In this document: one piece after another, positions 36,047 to 44,375 of the stretch
How the letters are laid out: every line of letters starts with the position of its first letter
Position numbering within the stretch: the first letter of the stretch is position 1
Made by a program: the position numbers and the translations under genes
Source: an uncultured Lactobacillus sp.
GTDB taxonomy: Bacteria > Bacillota > Bacilli > Lactobacillales > Lactobacillaceae
Assembly (NCBI GenBank): GCA_937874185.1
Contig: CALNAK010000019.1
Span: 186,001-250,000 of the forward strand
Reading direction: 5' to 3'
Length of the DNA: 64,000 nt
Notes under the pieces: generated by a model
What the model saw: only the letters and a program-made list of their open reading frames with translations
Told to the model about the DNA's origin: nothing
The model's database searches: none

Positions 36047-36331
36047 TTAACCTAATAACAAACAGTCATTAGCAACTCTAAAACCAAAGAGTTGTTGATG
36101 GCTATTTTTATTATTGTAAAAAATAGGGTATTCATAATATTCTTTCTTATTTAGTAAGAGTAAGAATTCCCAATTTTTTAAACCATGTAGTTTATTAGAA
36201 GTTTTAAGGATTATTTGTTCATCAGTAACTTCGAGGTCAACCACTGCCAGATGGTCATCGCCACTTTCAATGAAGACACGATTATTTTTTTTAAAATCAT
36301 TCAATAATAAGATTAAATCAATAGTACGCAT
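36047..36331 (-). CDS. Hypothetical 94-residue protein
   Basis: Unrecognised small soluble protein (MRTIDLILLLNDFKKNNRVF...), with alternating hydrophobic residues and a Tyr/Asn-rich C-terminal part. The strong ribosome site GGTGGAGA 6 nt before the ATG supports translation. Convergent to galU with no gap: the galU terminator hairpin is encoded within its last 20 codons. Confidence 0.6.
   Translation of the reverse strand: MRTIDLILLLNDFKKNNRVFIESGDDHLAVVDLEVTDEQIILKTSNKLHGLKNWEFLLLLNKKEYYEYPIFYNNKNSHQQLFGFRVANDCLLLG
36063..36110 (+). terminator. galU terminator inside convergent ORF
   Basis: CATTAGCAACTCT pairs with AGAGTTGTTGATG around a short loop and is followed by GCTATTTTTATT. Confidence 0.65.
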
Positions 36332-36424
36332 AAGAAATCTCCACCATTATATTTGTTTTTATTGGTAAATTAAATTATTATGTAAGCTTAAGGATATTCT
36401 ACCAAGTTTGAAGGGAAAAACATT

Positions 36425-37579
36425 ATGGGTCCAATTGTAATTATAGATGCAAAGAGAACAGCTATTGGTAAGTTCAGAGGCCAATTTGCTGATGTAACAG
36501 CGGTTCAACTAGGAACTCAGCTGGTAAAAGAACTATTAAGTAAGAATCATGTTGATCCCAAAATTATCGATCAATTTATTTTTGGGAATGTTATTCAAGC
36601 TGGTCAAGGAGAGAATGTTTCCAGACAGATTGGTTTAAATGCTGGTGCAAGATTAGAATCGACTGCTATGACAATCAACCAAGTATGTGGTTCTGGGATG
36701 AAAGCTATCTATGAAGGTATTTCAGCAATCACTATGGGTAACGCAGAAATCGTTGTTGCCGGTGGTGTTGAGAACATGTCGAATGCTCCATTCTTTGCTC
36801 CAAGAACTGGCAAAATGGAAGTTAGTGAAAAACTATCAGATACACTTTTCAATGATGGTTTGAACGATGCTTTCAATAATTTACCAATGGGTAACACAGG
36901 TGAGAACGTTGCTAAAAAGTATGACGTTACTCGTCAACAACAGGATAAATTTGCCTACGATTCACATCAAAAGGCACATAAGGCTCAAGCCAAATTAGCT
37001 AAAGAAATTTTACCAATTGAAGTTAATGGTCAACAAGTTACCACAGATGAATCAATTAGACCAACAACGACGTTGGAACAAATGGGACAACTTCGGACTG
37101 TCTTCAAGAAACAAGGAACTGTTACAGCAGGAAATTCATCACCAATTAATGATGGAGCAGCTGCTCTGATCATGATGAAACAAAGTCGCGCTGAAGAATT
37201 AGGCTTGAAGTATGTTGCTGAAATAACTGGTTACACAGAAATTGGAATCGATCCTAACTACATGGGATATGCTCCATATCATGCAATTAAGAAGTATTTC
37301 AAACGTTACCAAACTGATTTAGCAGATTACGATTTGTTTGAAGTCAATGAAGCCTTTGCTTCTCAAGCTGTGGCGGTCAGTCGTGATTTGGAAATTCCTG
37401 CTGATAAATTAAACATTTATGGTGGTGCAATAGCATTAGGACACCCATTAGGGGCTACTGGAGCTCGAATGATAGTAACTTTGATTAATTCCCTACAACA
37501 AGAAGAAAAGAAGTCAGGCCTTGCCTCACTATGTATCGGTGGCGGTATGGGAATGGCTATGGGTATTAAATTGGTATGA
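36425..37579 (+). CDS. Acetyl-CoA C-acetyltransferase (thiolase)
   Basis: 384 residues. Catalytic Cys in NQVCGSGMKA (near 88), His in GHPLGATGAR and second Cys in LCIGGGMGMAM. It condenses two acetyl-CoA to acetoacetyl-CoA, the first step of the mevalonate pathway. First gene of a three-gene operon; its TGA overlaps the next ATG (ATGA). Confidence 0.94.
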   Translation: MGPIVIIDAKRTAIGKFRGQFADVTAVQLGTQLVKELLSKNHVDPKIIDQFIFGNVIQAGQGENVSRQIGLNAGARLESTAMTINQVCGSGMKAIYEGISAITMGNAEIVVAGGVENMSNAPFFAPRTGKMEVSEKLSDTLFNDGLNDAFNNLPMGNTGENVAKKYDVTRQQQDKFAYDSHQKAHKAQAKLAKEILPIEVNGQQVTTDESIRPTTTLEQMGQLRTVFKKQGTVTAGNSSPINDGAAALIMMKQSRAEELGLKYVAEITGYTEIGIDPNYMGYAPYHAIKKYFKRYQTDLADYDLFEVNEAFASQAVAVSRDLEIPADKLNIYGGAIALGHPLGATGARMIVTLINSLQQEEKKSGLASLCIGGGMGMAMGIKLV

Positions 37580-38817
37580 AAATCTACGAAATGACCAATG
37601 AAGAGAGAATCAAGCTTTTACTTGATGGTGGTTATTTGACTGCTGAACAAGCTGAATCTTTACGAAGTCGCCAAACCATTTCAACAGATCTGGCGAATAG
37701 TTTGAGTGAAAACCAAATTGGTAGTTTTAGTCTGCCTTATGGTTTTGCGACAGATTTTTTGGTTAATGGGGTAGATTATTTAGTACCAATGGTAATTGAG
37801 GAACCATCAGTAATTGCGGCAGCTTCTAATGCAGCTAAACGTGTAAAAAACAGTGGTGGCTTCAAAACTTTTTCAAGTTCTAAAGTTGTTTACGGACAGA
37901 TTGTTTTAGAGAATCTATCTTCTGCCGATATTGAACTTTTAGAAAGCAAGGATTCAGAAATATTCGAATTTGCTAAAGAGGCACATCCAAGTTTAATTAA
38001 ACGTGGTGGTGGAATTGTTTCTTTGAAATTCAATCACTATGATAAATTTTTGGAGCTGGAATTAGGGATTGATACTGTTGACGCCATGGGTGCCAATATG
38101 GTCAATACTATTTTGGAAAAGACGGCACATAAGGTTTCTGAATTGGTTAATGGGGATGTTTTGTGTAGTATTTTATCCAATAGTGGTCTAGGTCAAGTTG
38201 TTACAGTGGAAGCTGAAATCAACTTTTCACAATTAGCCACTAAAACTATGTCTGGAGACGAAGTTGCTCAACGGATTGTTAAGTTATCTAAGTTCTCACA
38301 AGTGTCTGTTAAGCGTGTTGTAACGCATAATAAAGGAATTATGAATGGAATTGATGCGGTTTATTTAGCCACTGGTAATGATTTCCGAGCTGAAGAGGCT
38401 GCTGCTCACAGTTTTGCTTTTGAAAGCGGACAATATCAACCATTTAGTGAGTGGTATATCAAAGATGACAAGTTAATTGGAACTTTAAAAATGCCGATTG
38501 AATTAGGTAGTGTTGGTGGAGCAATTAGTGCTTTGCCAATGGCCCAATTGAGTTTGGCAATTATGAAAATAAAGGACAGCACTCAATTGCAGTCAGTTGT
38601 TGGGGCTGTCGGTTTAGCTAATAATTTATCAGCTATGCGAGCTCTCGTTACGACTGGAATTCAAGCTGGTCACATGGGATTACAAAGCAAGTCATTAGCC
38701 GTATCGGCTGGGGCAACTGGGAAAGAAATCGATCAGGTTGCCAAAATTTTGAATCAAACGAAGAATTATACAATTAAAAATGCTCAAAATATTTTAATGC
38801 AATTACGAGGTAAATGA
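37576..38817 (+). CDS. mvaA: Hydroxymethylglutaryl-CoA reductase, class II
   Basis: 413 residues. Class II signatures: EEPSVIAAASNAAK with the catalytic Glu, the dinucleotide-binding DAMGANMVN, and the flap His in GHMGLQSKSLA near the C-terminus. It reduces HMG-CoA to mevalonate with NAD(P)H. Overlaps the thiolase by 4 nt and the synthase by 1-4 nt, so the operon is tightly coupled. Confidence 0.95.
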   Translation: MKIYEMTNEERIKLLLDGGYLTAEQAESLRSRQTISTDLANSLSENQIGSFSLPYGFATDFLVNGVDYLVPMVIEEPSVIAAASNAAKRVKNSGGFKTFSSSKVVYGQIVLENLSSADIELLESKDSEIFEFAKEAHPSLIKRGGGIVSLKFNHYDKFLELELGIDTVDAMGANMVNTILEKTAHKVSELVNGDVLCSILSNSGLGQVVTVEAEINFSQLATKTMSGDEVAQRIVKLSKFSQVSVKRVVTHNKGIMNGIDAVYLATGNDFRAEEAAAHSFAFESGQYQPFSEWYIKDDKLIGTLKMPIELGSVGGAISALPMAQLSLAIMKIKDSTQLQSVVGAVGLANNLSAMRALVTTGIQAGHMGLQSKSLAVSAGATGKEIDQVAKILNQTKNYTIKNAQNILMQLRGK

Positions 38818-39971
38818 TGAAGATAGGTATTGATAAGATAGGATTTTACGTTCCCAAGGATTATATTGATATTGTTGAATTAGCTAAAGCACGTAACGTT
38901 GATCCAAACAAATTTACTATTGGAATTGGCCAAGACAAGCAAGCTGTTCCACAACCATATCAAGATGCTGTGACAATGGCCGCAAGTTCAGCCGATAGTA
39001 TTTTGACGGACGACGATAAAAAAGATTTAGGATTGTTGATTGTTGGGACTGAAAGTAGTGTCGATGAATCAAAATCTACTGCTGCCTTTTTGATGGATCT
39101 ATTGGATTTACCAGAAGATATTCGTGCTTTTGAAATCAAGCAAGCTTGTTACGGTGCCACTGCTGGTTTACAGACGGCCTATGATTTCGTTAGTCAAAAC
39201 CCTGATAAAAAAGCGTTAGTGATTGCGACTGATATTGCTCGTTACGGTATTAAAACTCCGGGTGAAGTAACTCAAGGTGCTGGTTCAGTAGCCATGATTA
39301 TTAGCCAAAATCCACGAGTGTTGAAATTGGACCACAAATCAGTTTATATGACACGTAATGTCGGTGATTTCTGGCGTCCAACTTTCTCCAAAACAGCGTT
39401 TGCTCGTGGTAAGTTCTCTAATGAGGTTTACGTCGATTTCTTCAAAACGCTTTGGGATAAATATCAAACAAAATATGATGCAACAGCTGCTGATTTTTCA
39501 ACAATGTTGTTCCATATTCCGTATACAAAAATGGGAACAAAGGCTTTAAGAACACTTGAGGGTCACGTTTCAGATGAGAAATATGCTGAATTGACAGAGC
39601 ATTATCAAGCAAGTATTAAATTCAGTCGTGAAGTTGGAAATCTTTATACTGGCTCACTTTATCTAGGATTATTGTCATACCTAGTTAATGCCGCCAAAGC
39701 TAACGAAGAACTTCTATTATTTAGTTATGGATCAGGTGCCGTTGGTGAATTATATAGTGGCGAAATTCAACCAGGATTCGAAAAGGTAATTGACCAAGAT
39801 GCCATCATGAATTTGTTGAATAATCGTGAAAAAATGAGTATTTCTGATTATGAAAAAATGTACGAAATTGAATATTCAGATGGAACAATCGTTGATCCAG
39901 CAACCGTTGATGCCAAGTTCTATTTGAGTGAAATCAAAGAAAATGAACGTCTTTATAAAAAACAAAATTAG
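38817..39971 (+). CDS. mvaS: Hydroxymethylglutaryl-CoA synthase
   Basis: 384 residues. Catalytic residues: Glu in TESSVDESKS, Cys in KQACYGATAGL and His in FHIPYTKMG. It joins acetoacetyl-CoA and acetyl-CoA to HMG-CoA for isoprenoid synthesis. Two adjacent ATGs exist; the second (38817) has the better spacing (6 nt) to GAGG. No terminator follows its stop: only 5 nt later the cre-promoter of the first non-coding unit begins, so read-through would carry that RNA as 3'UTR. Confidence 0.95.
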   Translation: MKIGIDKIGFYVPKDYIDIVELAKARNVDPNKFTIGIGQDKQAVPQPYQDAVTMAASSADSILTDDDKKDLGLLIVGTESSVDESKSTAAFLMDLLDLPEDIRAFEIKQACYGATAGLQTAYDFVSQNPDKKALVIATDIARYGIKTPGEVTQGAGSVAMIISQNPRVLKLDHKSVYMTRNVGDFWRPTFSKTAFARGKFSNEVYVDFFKTLWDKYQTKYDATAADFSTMLFHIPYTKMGTKALRTLEGHVSDEKYAELTEHYQASIKFSREVGNLYTGSLYLGLLSYLVNAAKANEELLLFSYGSGAVGELYSGEIQPGFEKVIDQDAIMNLLNNREKMSISDYEKMYEIEYSDGTIVDPATVDAKFYLSEIKENERLYKKQN

Positions 39972-39975
39972 GGTG

Positions 39976-40004
39976 TTGCAAGCGCTTACTAATGATGCTA
40001 TATT
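39976..40004 (+). promoter_or_regulatory. cre-overlapped promoter of RNA unit 1
   Basis: -35 TTGCAA (39976-39981), 17-bp spacer, -10 TATATT (39999-40004). The cre TGCAAGCGCTTACT (39977-39990) covers the -35 and fits the CcpA consensus at 12 of 14 positions. CcpA binding would block RNA polymerase, so the unit should be off in preferred sugar. Confidence 0.75.
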
Positions 40005-40010
40005 AGAGAT

Positions 40011-40384
40011 GTGGTAAAGATGAAGTGTCAGGAACTGTAGCTCTAAAAGGAATTTGATGCGTTACGTTTTATCGTTTCTAGGAGATGGTGAGATTAGTAC
40101 AAAGCAAAAGATAATTAGAGTCTGTACAGTTCAACGACATTTTTGGAACTAGCGACAAAAGTTAACATAAGATCGACCTAATTTAGTTAGTCGCACAACA
40201 TCAATACGTGATTCGCTAGGATCCATTAGTTGAACGAAGTATACATATTCATATAGTAAGATATGTTTTCAAGTAGTAAGATTCATTTAAAGTTTAGATT
40301 CATTTTAACGTTGATGAAACTGCAGTAAATTTCATCTTACCACTTATATCTAACTAGGGACTCTCACACTGAGAGTCCTTTTTA
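40011..40384 (+). ncRNA. Tandem structured RNA, unit 1 (~374 nt)
   Basis: Starts at GTGGTAAAGATGAA, which pairs with TTTCATCTTACCAC at 40330-40343 to close the molecule. Inner helices include GTACA/TGTAC, GCGAC/GTCGC (40152-40156 with 40190-40194) and TTCG/CGAA (40212-40215 with 40235-40238). Ends at the terminator GGACTCTC-acact-GAGAGTCC plus T tract (40358-40384). All frames are broken by stops. Conserved single-strand-like blocks shared with units 2 and 3: TTAACATAAGATCGACCTAA, CATTTTTGGAACT, CATTAGTTGAAC, AGTAGTAAGATTCATTTAA. Confidence 0.8.
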
Positions 40385-40450
40385 GTTACTCTTACGACCT
40401 ACGGTCGTTAGAGTAACTTATGGGGTTGGTCGGAGACCAACGGCATACTC
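40384..40450 (+). repeat. Palindrome array after RNA unit 1
   Basis: Hairpin AGTTACTCTTACGACC with GGTCGTTAGAGTAACTT, then GTTGGTC-gga-GACCAAC. Partial copies of the first palindrome recur near 40511 and 40638 (CCTTGGTCGTTACGAGGGGAC type). Confidence 0.75.
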
Positions 40451-40824
40451 TTAAAATATAAAGCAAATAAGACTAAGGATAACGGATCAGACAACATTAC
40501 ACACCTATGGTCGTTACGAGGGACTTATATGGGGACAATTTAAAAAATTACAGTTACTTAGATAGAACAGGGGTCAAATTCATACTCTCAAAGCACCGAG
40601 TAAACAAAGCTAAGGATGGAAGAATGTTAACCACCCTTGGTCGTTACGAGGGGACCTATGTAGAGACAACTCAATAAATATAGTGTCATTATGTAAACTT
40701 ATTCAATATAGAAATTTTATATAAATCAAGTATCAGAAATAAGTAATATCTAAAATATCATTTTATAGAATTTTTGTTTAAACATTATTGGAATAAATTT
40801 TATTAAAGAAATATCAAATAAAGG

Positions 40825-40853
40825 TTGTAAGCGCTTACTTAAAATGATATATT
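40825..40853 (+). promoter_or_regulatory. cre-overlapped promoter of RNA unit 2
   Basis: -35 TTGTAA (40825-40830), 17-bp spacer, -10 TATATT (40848-40853). The cre TGTAAGCGCTTACT (40826-40838 plus one) misses the consensus only at the last base. Confidence 0.78.
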
Positions 40854-40859
40854 ATAGAC

Positions 40860-41230
40860 GTGGTAAGGATGAGATGTCAGGAACTGTAGCCCTAAAGAAT
40901 TTTGATTAAGAACATTTTATCGTTTCTAGGAGATGGTAGGATTAGTAAAAAGCAAACAAAAATTAGAGAGTACAGCTCGACGGCATTTTTGGAACTAGCG
41001 AGATAAGTTAACATAAGATCGACCTAATTAAAAGTAGTCGCACAATATCAATACATGTATCGCTAGGATTCATTAGTTGAACGAAAAATATATTTACATA
41101 GTAAGATATGTTTCAAGTAGTAAGATTCATTTAAGGTTTAGATTCATTTTAACGTTGATGAAACTGCAGTAAATTTCATCTTACCACTTATATCTAACTA
41201 AGGGCTCTCTTATAGTGGGAGTCCTTTTTT
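40860..41230 (+). ncRNA. Tandem structured RNA, unit 2 (~371 nt)
   Basis: Same layout as unit 1: start GTGGTAAGGATGAG, end pairing with TTTCATCTTACCAC, same conserved blocks, and a terminator AGGGCTCTC...GGGAGTCC plus six T at 41200-41230. Differences are concentrated in the variable loops and partly compensate, for example GCGAG...AGTCGC in place of GCGAC...GTCGC and TATCG...CGAAA in place of TTCG...CGAA. Confidence 0.8.
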
Positions 41231-41354
41231 AGTCCCTCTTACGACCTTTGGTCGTTACGAGGGACTTATAGGGTTGACCAAAGGTCAACGGTATTCCTTT
41301 CTTACGACCTATGGTCGTTAGAGGGAATTATGGGGTTGGTCGAAGACCAACGGC
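41231..41354 (+). repeat. Palindrome array after RNA unit 2
   Basis: Four hairpins in a row: AGTCCCTCTTACGACC/GGTCGTTACGAGGGACT, GTTGACC-aaa-GGTCAAC, TTCCTTTCTTACGACC/GGTCGTTAGAGGGAA and GTTGGTC-gaa-GACCAAC. The stem GTTGACC/GGTCAAC versus GTTGGTC/GACCAAC shows paired changes. Confidence 0.8.
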
Positions 41355-41564
41355 ATACTCTCAAAATACAAAGCAAATAAAGTTAAGGGAAACGAATAAA
41401 CAATAATTAGACACCTATGGTCGTTAGAGGGACTTATATGTGGACAATCAAAAAAATTACAGTTAATTAGATAGAACAAGGGCCAACGGCATACGCTAAA
41501 GATACAGAGTAAAAAGGGTGCCAACTAAATCGTCAACAACAAATCCCCAGAATAGTGCTTAAAG

Positions 41565-41593
41565 TTGTAAACGTTTTCCGGAGATGATATATT
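41565..41593 (+). promoter_or_regulatory. cre-overlapped promoter of RNA unit 3
   Basis: -35 TTGTAA (41565-41570), 17-bp spacer, -10 TATATT (41588-41593). cre TGTAAACGTTTTCC (41566-41579) differs from unit 2 in both halves but still fits the CcpA consensus except the last base. Confidence 0.75.
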
Positions 41594-41599
41594 ATAGAT

Positions 41600-41981
41600 G
41601 TGGTAAAGATGAAATGTCAAAAACTGTAGCCCTAAAAGTATTTTGGTTAGTAACGTTTTATAGTTTCACAAAGAGATAGTGAGATTAGTACAAAGCAAAA
41701 GATAGTTAGAGTCAGTACAGTTAGAAGACATTTTTGGAACTGGCGACCAAAGTTAACATAAGATCGACCTAATTTAATTTAGTCGCACAAGCTCAATACA
41801 TGATTCGCTAGGATCCATTAGTTGAACAGAATTACATATATTCAGATAGTGAGATATGGTTTTTCAAGTAGTAAGATTCATTTAAGGTTTAGATTCATTT
41901 TAACGTTGATGAAACTACAGTAGATTTCATCTTACCACTTGTATCTTATGAAGGGCCCCCAATGTGTGGGGGTCTTTTTTT
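41600..41981 (+). ncRNA. Tandem structured RNA, unit 3 (~382 nt)
   Basis: Starts GTGGTAAAGATGAAATG, closes with TTTCATCTTACCAC at its 3' end, and ends in GGGCCCCC-aatgt-GTGGGGGTC plus seven T (41953-41981). It keeps the same conserved blocks. The terminator stem has diverged completely from units 1 and 2 while its shape is kept, which shows that the ends are under selection. Confidence 0.8.
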
Positions 41982-42150
41982 CGTGCCAGAAATAGACAAA
42001 TTGGTAATGGAATTAGGAAAAAGGTTGAATTCATGGGGATTCGCCTTTTTTTAATAATCAGAATATTTTATGAATTATCAACAAAATAATAAACTAATTG
42101 TTAAATACAAAGAAGTTTGTATTTGTTGGGCTTCACTAAGGAGCATATTC

Positions 42151-42306
42151 ATGAAAAATGTTTATCACAATATTCTGATGTTAACGGTTATTATTCTGGA
42201 TTTGTATATTTGGATAACGGGTAGTGTTATCAGTTCTCTAATCGCATTTTGTTTGGGAATGGCAATCTTTCTATCATTCGTTTCAAAATATATGAAACTT
42301 GATTAG
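42151..42306 (+). CDS. Small two-helix membrane protein, paralogue A
   Basis: 51 residues (MKNVYHNILMLTVIILDLYI...), two hydrophobic segments. GGAG 8 nt before the ATG. A longer frame from 42070 has no ribosome site. It shares the pattern HxIxxLxxxxxDLYxxxT...IAFxxG with the protein at 42468, so the two are duplicates. Unknown function. Confidence 0.6.
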   Translation: MKNVYHNILMLTVIILDLYIWITGSVISSLIAFCLGMAIFLSFVSKYMKLD

Positions 42307-42450
42307 TAACGACTAGAACCGTAAGGAATGCCGTTGACCTTTGGTCAACCCCATAATTCCCTCTAACGGCTAAAGCCATAAGGAATACCGTTGACTTTTA
42401 GTCAACCCCATAATTCCCTCTAACGACTAAAGCCGTAAGAGGGACTAAAA
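42307..42450 (-). repeat. Palindrome array in reverse orientation
   Basis: Reverse-strand version of the arrays at 40384 and 41231, lying between the two small membrane genes. Stems include GTTGACC-aaa-GGTCAAC, GTTGACT-aaa-AGTCAAC and CTTACGGCT/AGTCGTTAG. The C-to-T and G-to-A changes on opposite arms keep pairing. Confidence 0.78.
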
Positions 42451-42467
42451 AAAGGGGCGTATGAATC

Positions 42468-42647
42468 ATGAGAAAGATTCTTCACACAATTGTTTTTCTA
42501 TTTCTATTAGGAATTGACCTCTACGTAATGGTTACGGCAAATCTCATAATAGCGATTATCGCATTTATTATCGGGATAACGTACTTTACTCATTTCATTT
42601 TTGAATTTCAAGATAAAATAAAATCCAAAAAGAGAATGAAAAACTAG
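42468..42647 (+). CDS. Small two-helix membrane protein, paralogue B
   Basis: 59 residues (MRKILHTIVFLFLLGIDLYV...), two hydrophobic segments and a basic tail (KIKSKKRMKN). AGGGGCG lies 5-10 nt before the ATG; an overlapping ATG at 42461 opens another frame that stops early. Homologous to the protein at 42151. Could be a peptide of bacteriocin-immunity or toxin type, but nothing proves it. Confidence 0.6.
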   Translation: MRKILHTIVFLFLLGIDLYVMVTANLIIAIIAFIIGITYFTHFIFEFQDKIKSKKRMKN

Positions 42648-42673
42648 TCTAATGGTATTACCAATAAGAGCGC

Positions 42674-42716
42674 AAAAAAAGAATTGAATTCAGGGAGGAA
42701 TTCAATTCTTTTTATT
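42674..42716. terminator. Bidirectional terminator
   Basis: AAAGAATTGAATTC pairs with GAATTCAATTCTTT and is flanked by A and T runs; serves the small ORF (plus) and the surface protein at 42731 (minus). Confidence 0.85.
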
Positions 42717-42730
42717 TTTGTAATATTTAA

Positions 42731-43531
42731 TTATCCAAGAACTTGAACAGTCACATTTTGACGACCAAATTGTAGTGCTTGTGAGTTAGGCATTGCGATG
42801 TCTAATTGATTAGGATTGCTGTAAGCGAAAAGTCCTGTATCATTAACAACACGATCGTAAGATTGACCATTACTTGCTGTAATTCTTAAATGAGTACCCT
42901 TAGGGAATTTTGATAGGTTAGCGGCAACACCACTGTAACCCATGTTTGATCCTAGAACAGCAGGGTCATATGCAGTTGCTGACATTGTAATAGTTTGTTT
43001 AACATTGTCTTCTGACATATATTTACCATTGATCCATTGGCTACGGCCAACATCGTACCAAGTAACACCTTTGGAATCAGTTTTACTTTCGTAAACGTGA
43101 ACCATAGTATGACCAGTAGCAACGTTACCAGTAAAGTTACCGTTAGGACCGTCATATAGATTTACGCCACCAGCAACATTGATGTACATATCTTTGTCCA
43201 AAACAATTGCAGGAGCATCAGTAGAAGTATCACTAGCTGCGATCCATGCGTTTGTTCCTACTTGATAGTAGATAGTACCGTCGATATTTGCTAACTTGTC
43301 GAATCTCCAGCCAGTTTTAGAAGCTAATCTAGCACCTGTATCACCGACAACACCTGCTGCAGTAGGTTGACCATAAACTGTTGCGCCATTTCCATTTGTA
43401 ATGTAAACAACACCACTGGCATCTGCTGTTGAAACTGTGGCAGCGTCAACTGATTGTGCTTGTGCGCTGATACCGATTAATGCAAGTGTTGAAACTGTAA
43501 ATAGTGATGCTACAAAATTTTTGATCTTCAT
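42731..43531 (-). CDS. Exported SLAP/3D-domain cell-wall protein
   Basis: 266 residues. Signal peptide with cleavage near AQAQSVDA. Two wall-binding-like repeats (residues ~40-100, ending YQVGTNAWIAA, and ~110-170, ending YDVGRSQWINGKY), then a C-terminal 3D domain: MSATAYDP, GTHLRITASNG, VVNDTG, and Asp in LDIAMP. The three Asp positions of this double-psi barrel fold mark possible lytic transglycosylase-like activity, often found in resuscitation-type proteins. It probably acts on peptidoglycan outside the cell. ATG behind GGGGGAA. Confidence 0.85.
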   Translation of the reverse strand: MKIKNFVASLFTVSTLALIGISAQAQSVDAATVSTADASGVVYITNGNGATVYGQPTAAGVVGDTGARLASKTGWRFDKLANIDGTIYYQVGTNAWIAASDTSTDAPAIVLDKDMYINVAGGVNLYDGPNGNFTGNVATGHTMVHVYESKTDSKGVTWYDVGRSQWINGKYMSEDNVKQTITMSATAYDPAVLGSNMGYSGVAANLSKFPKGTHLRITASNGQSYDRVVNDTGLFAYSNPNQLDIAMPNSQALQFGRQNVTVQVLG

Positions 43532-43719
43532 TATAAAATGATTCCCCCGAAATTTTTTTGAACACGTATAGTGTTACTTAATTACTCAACGGAAATAACT
43601 ATATAACGTATAGACCATGAAATGTTGATTATAACTTAACTGTAAATTAGTTATAACTGGACTGTAAAGTTAACGTAACCGAACTGAAACACAAATATGT
43701 CAAAATATACAAAATTATT

Positions 43720-44193
43720 TTATGAATATTTTTTGATTTCATCTAGCATGGCATCAATATTATTGACCATGGCACCGTTCATTTTAATCAAACCAATTGT
43801 GTAATTGTTGATATATGAGAAAGGATTTTCACCGATAGTTCCCACAGCGTTAAGCTTTTCGGGGTTTTCAACACCATGTTGACGTAGGTCGGTATAAAGA
43901 CCGACAACAGGAATTTCTTTACCGAAAGCAACACCGATTTCAGAAGCAACACCGTCGTCCATTGTGTCGCCATCAAGGACTGCAACAACTAAATCAGAAG
44001 AAAGTAATTCTTTATTGTCCTCTTGGGCAATTTTGATAGAGTCCGCATAGTTCATTTTGTCGTTGATATCACCATTTTCTTGGGGAAGGTAGACTTCAAT
44101 ATTACTGTCCATCTTTCTGATTTTCTCAACTACAACCTCATTAAACATACGGTCAGCCAAAGCAAATAGACCGTTGGCAAAATAAATTTTCAT
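43720..44193 (-). CDS. Nucleoside 2-deoxyribosyltransferase
   Basis: 157 residues. Family features: N-terminal IYFANGLFALADRMFN, substrate-binding VVAVLDGDTMDDGVASEIG with the catalytic Glu, and a C-terminal NN-rich part. It exchanges bases between deoxyribonucleosides for nucleotide salvage, a pathway typical of lactobacilli. Monocistronic; ATG with GAGGAAT upstream. Confidence 0.92.
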   Translation of the reverse strand: MKIYFANGLFALADRMFNEVVVEKIRKMDSNIEVYLPQENGDINDKMNYADSIKIAQEDNKELLSSDLVVAVLDGDTMDDGVASEIGVAFGKEIPVVGLYTDLRQHGVENPEKLNAVGTIGENPFSYINNYTIGLIKMNGAMVNNIDAMLDEIKKYS

Positions 44194-44375
44194 TTAAAAA
44201 TTCCTCTTTCTATTATTCGTTCTGTAATATTCTATCATGCAGGATTAATTAATAGCTACAAAATCATGAATGATAGGGTATGCATTATTTATTATCTAAA
44301 AAACCCAATAATAGAAAGAAACTTTTACAAATTAGGGTTCCTAAAATGTAAGGGTTCACTATACAATATGTTTGT

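Noticed and set aside
41318..41524. 68-codon minus-strand frame inside the palindrome array
   Set aside because: It runs through the covarying hairpins and RNA spacer and lacks a ribosome site; its openness comes from the repeat.
40011..41981. ROOL/GOLLD or RNase P RNA
   Set aside because: Length (~375 nt), lack of a tRNA or phage context and absence of remembered signature sequences argue against; this was not tested by a search.
40384..42450. CRISPR array
   Set aside because: Repeats are unequal, palindromic and in both orientations with no regular spacers and no cas genes.
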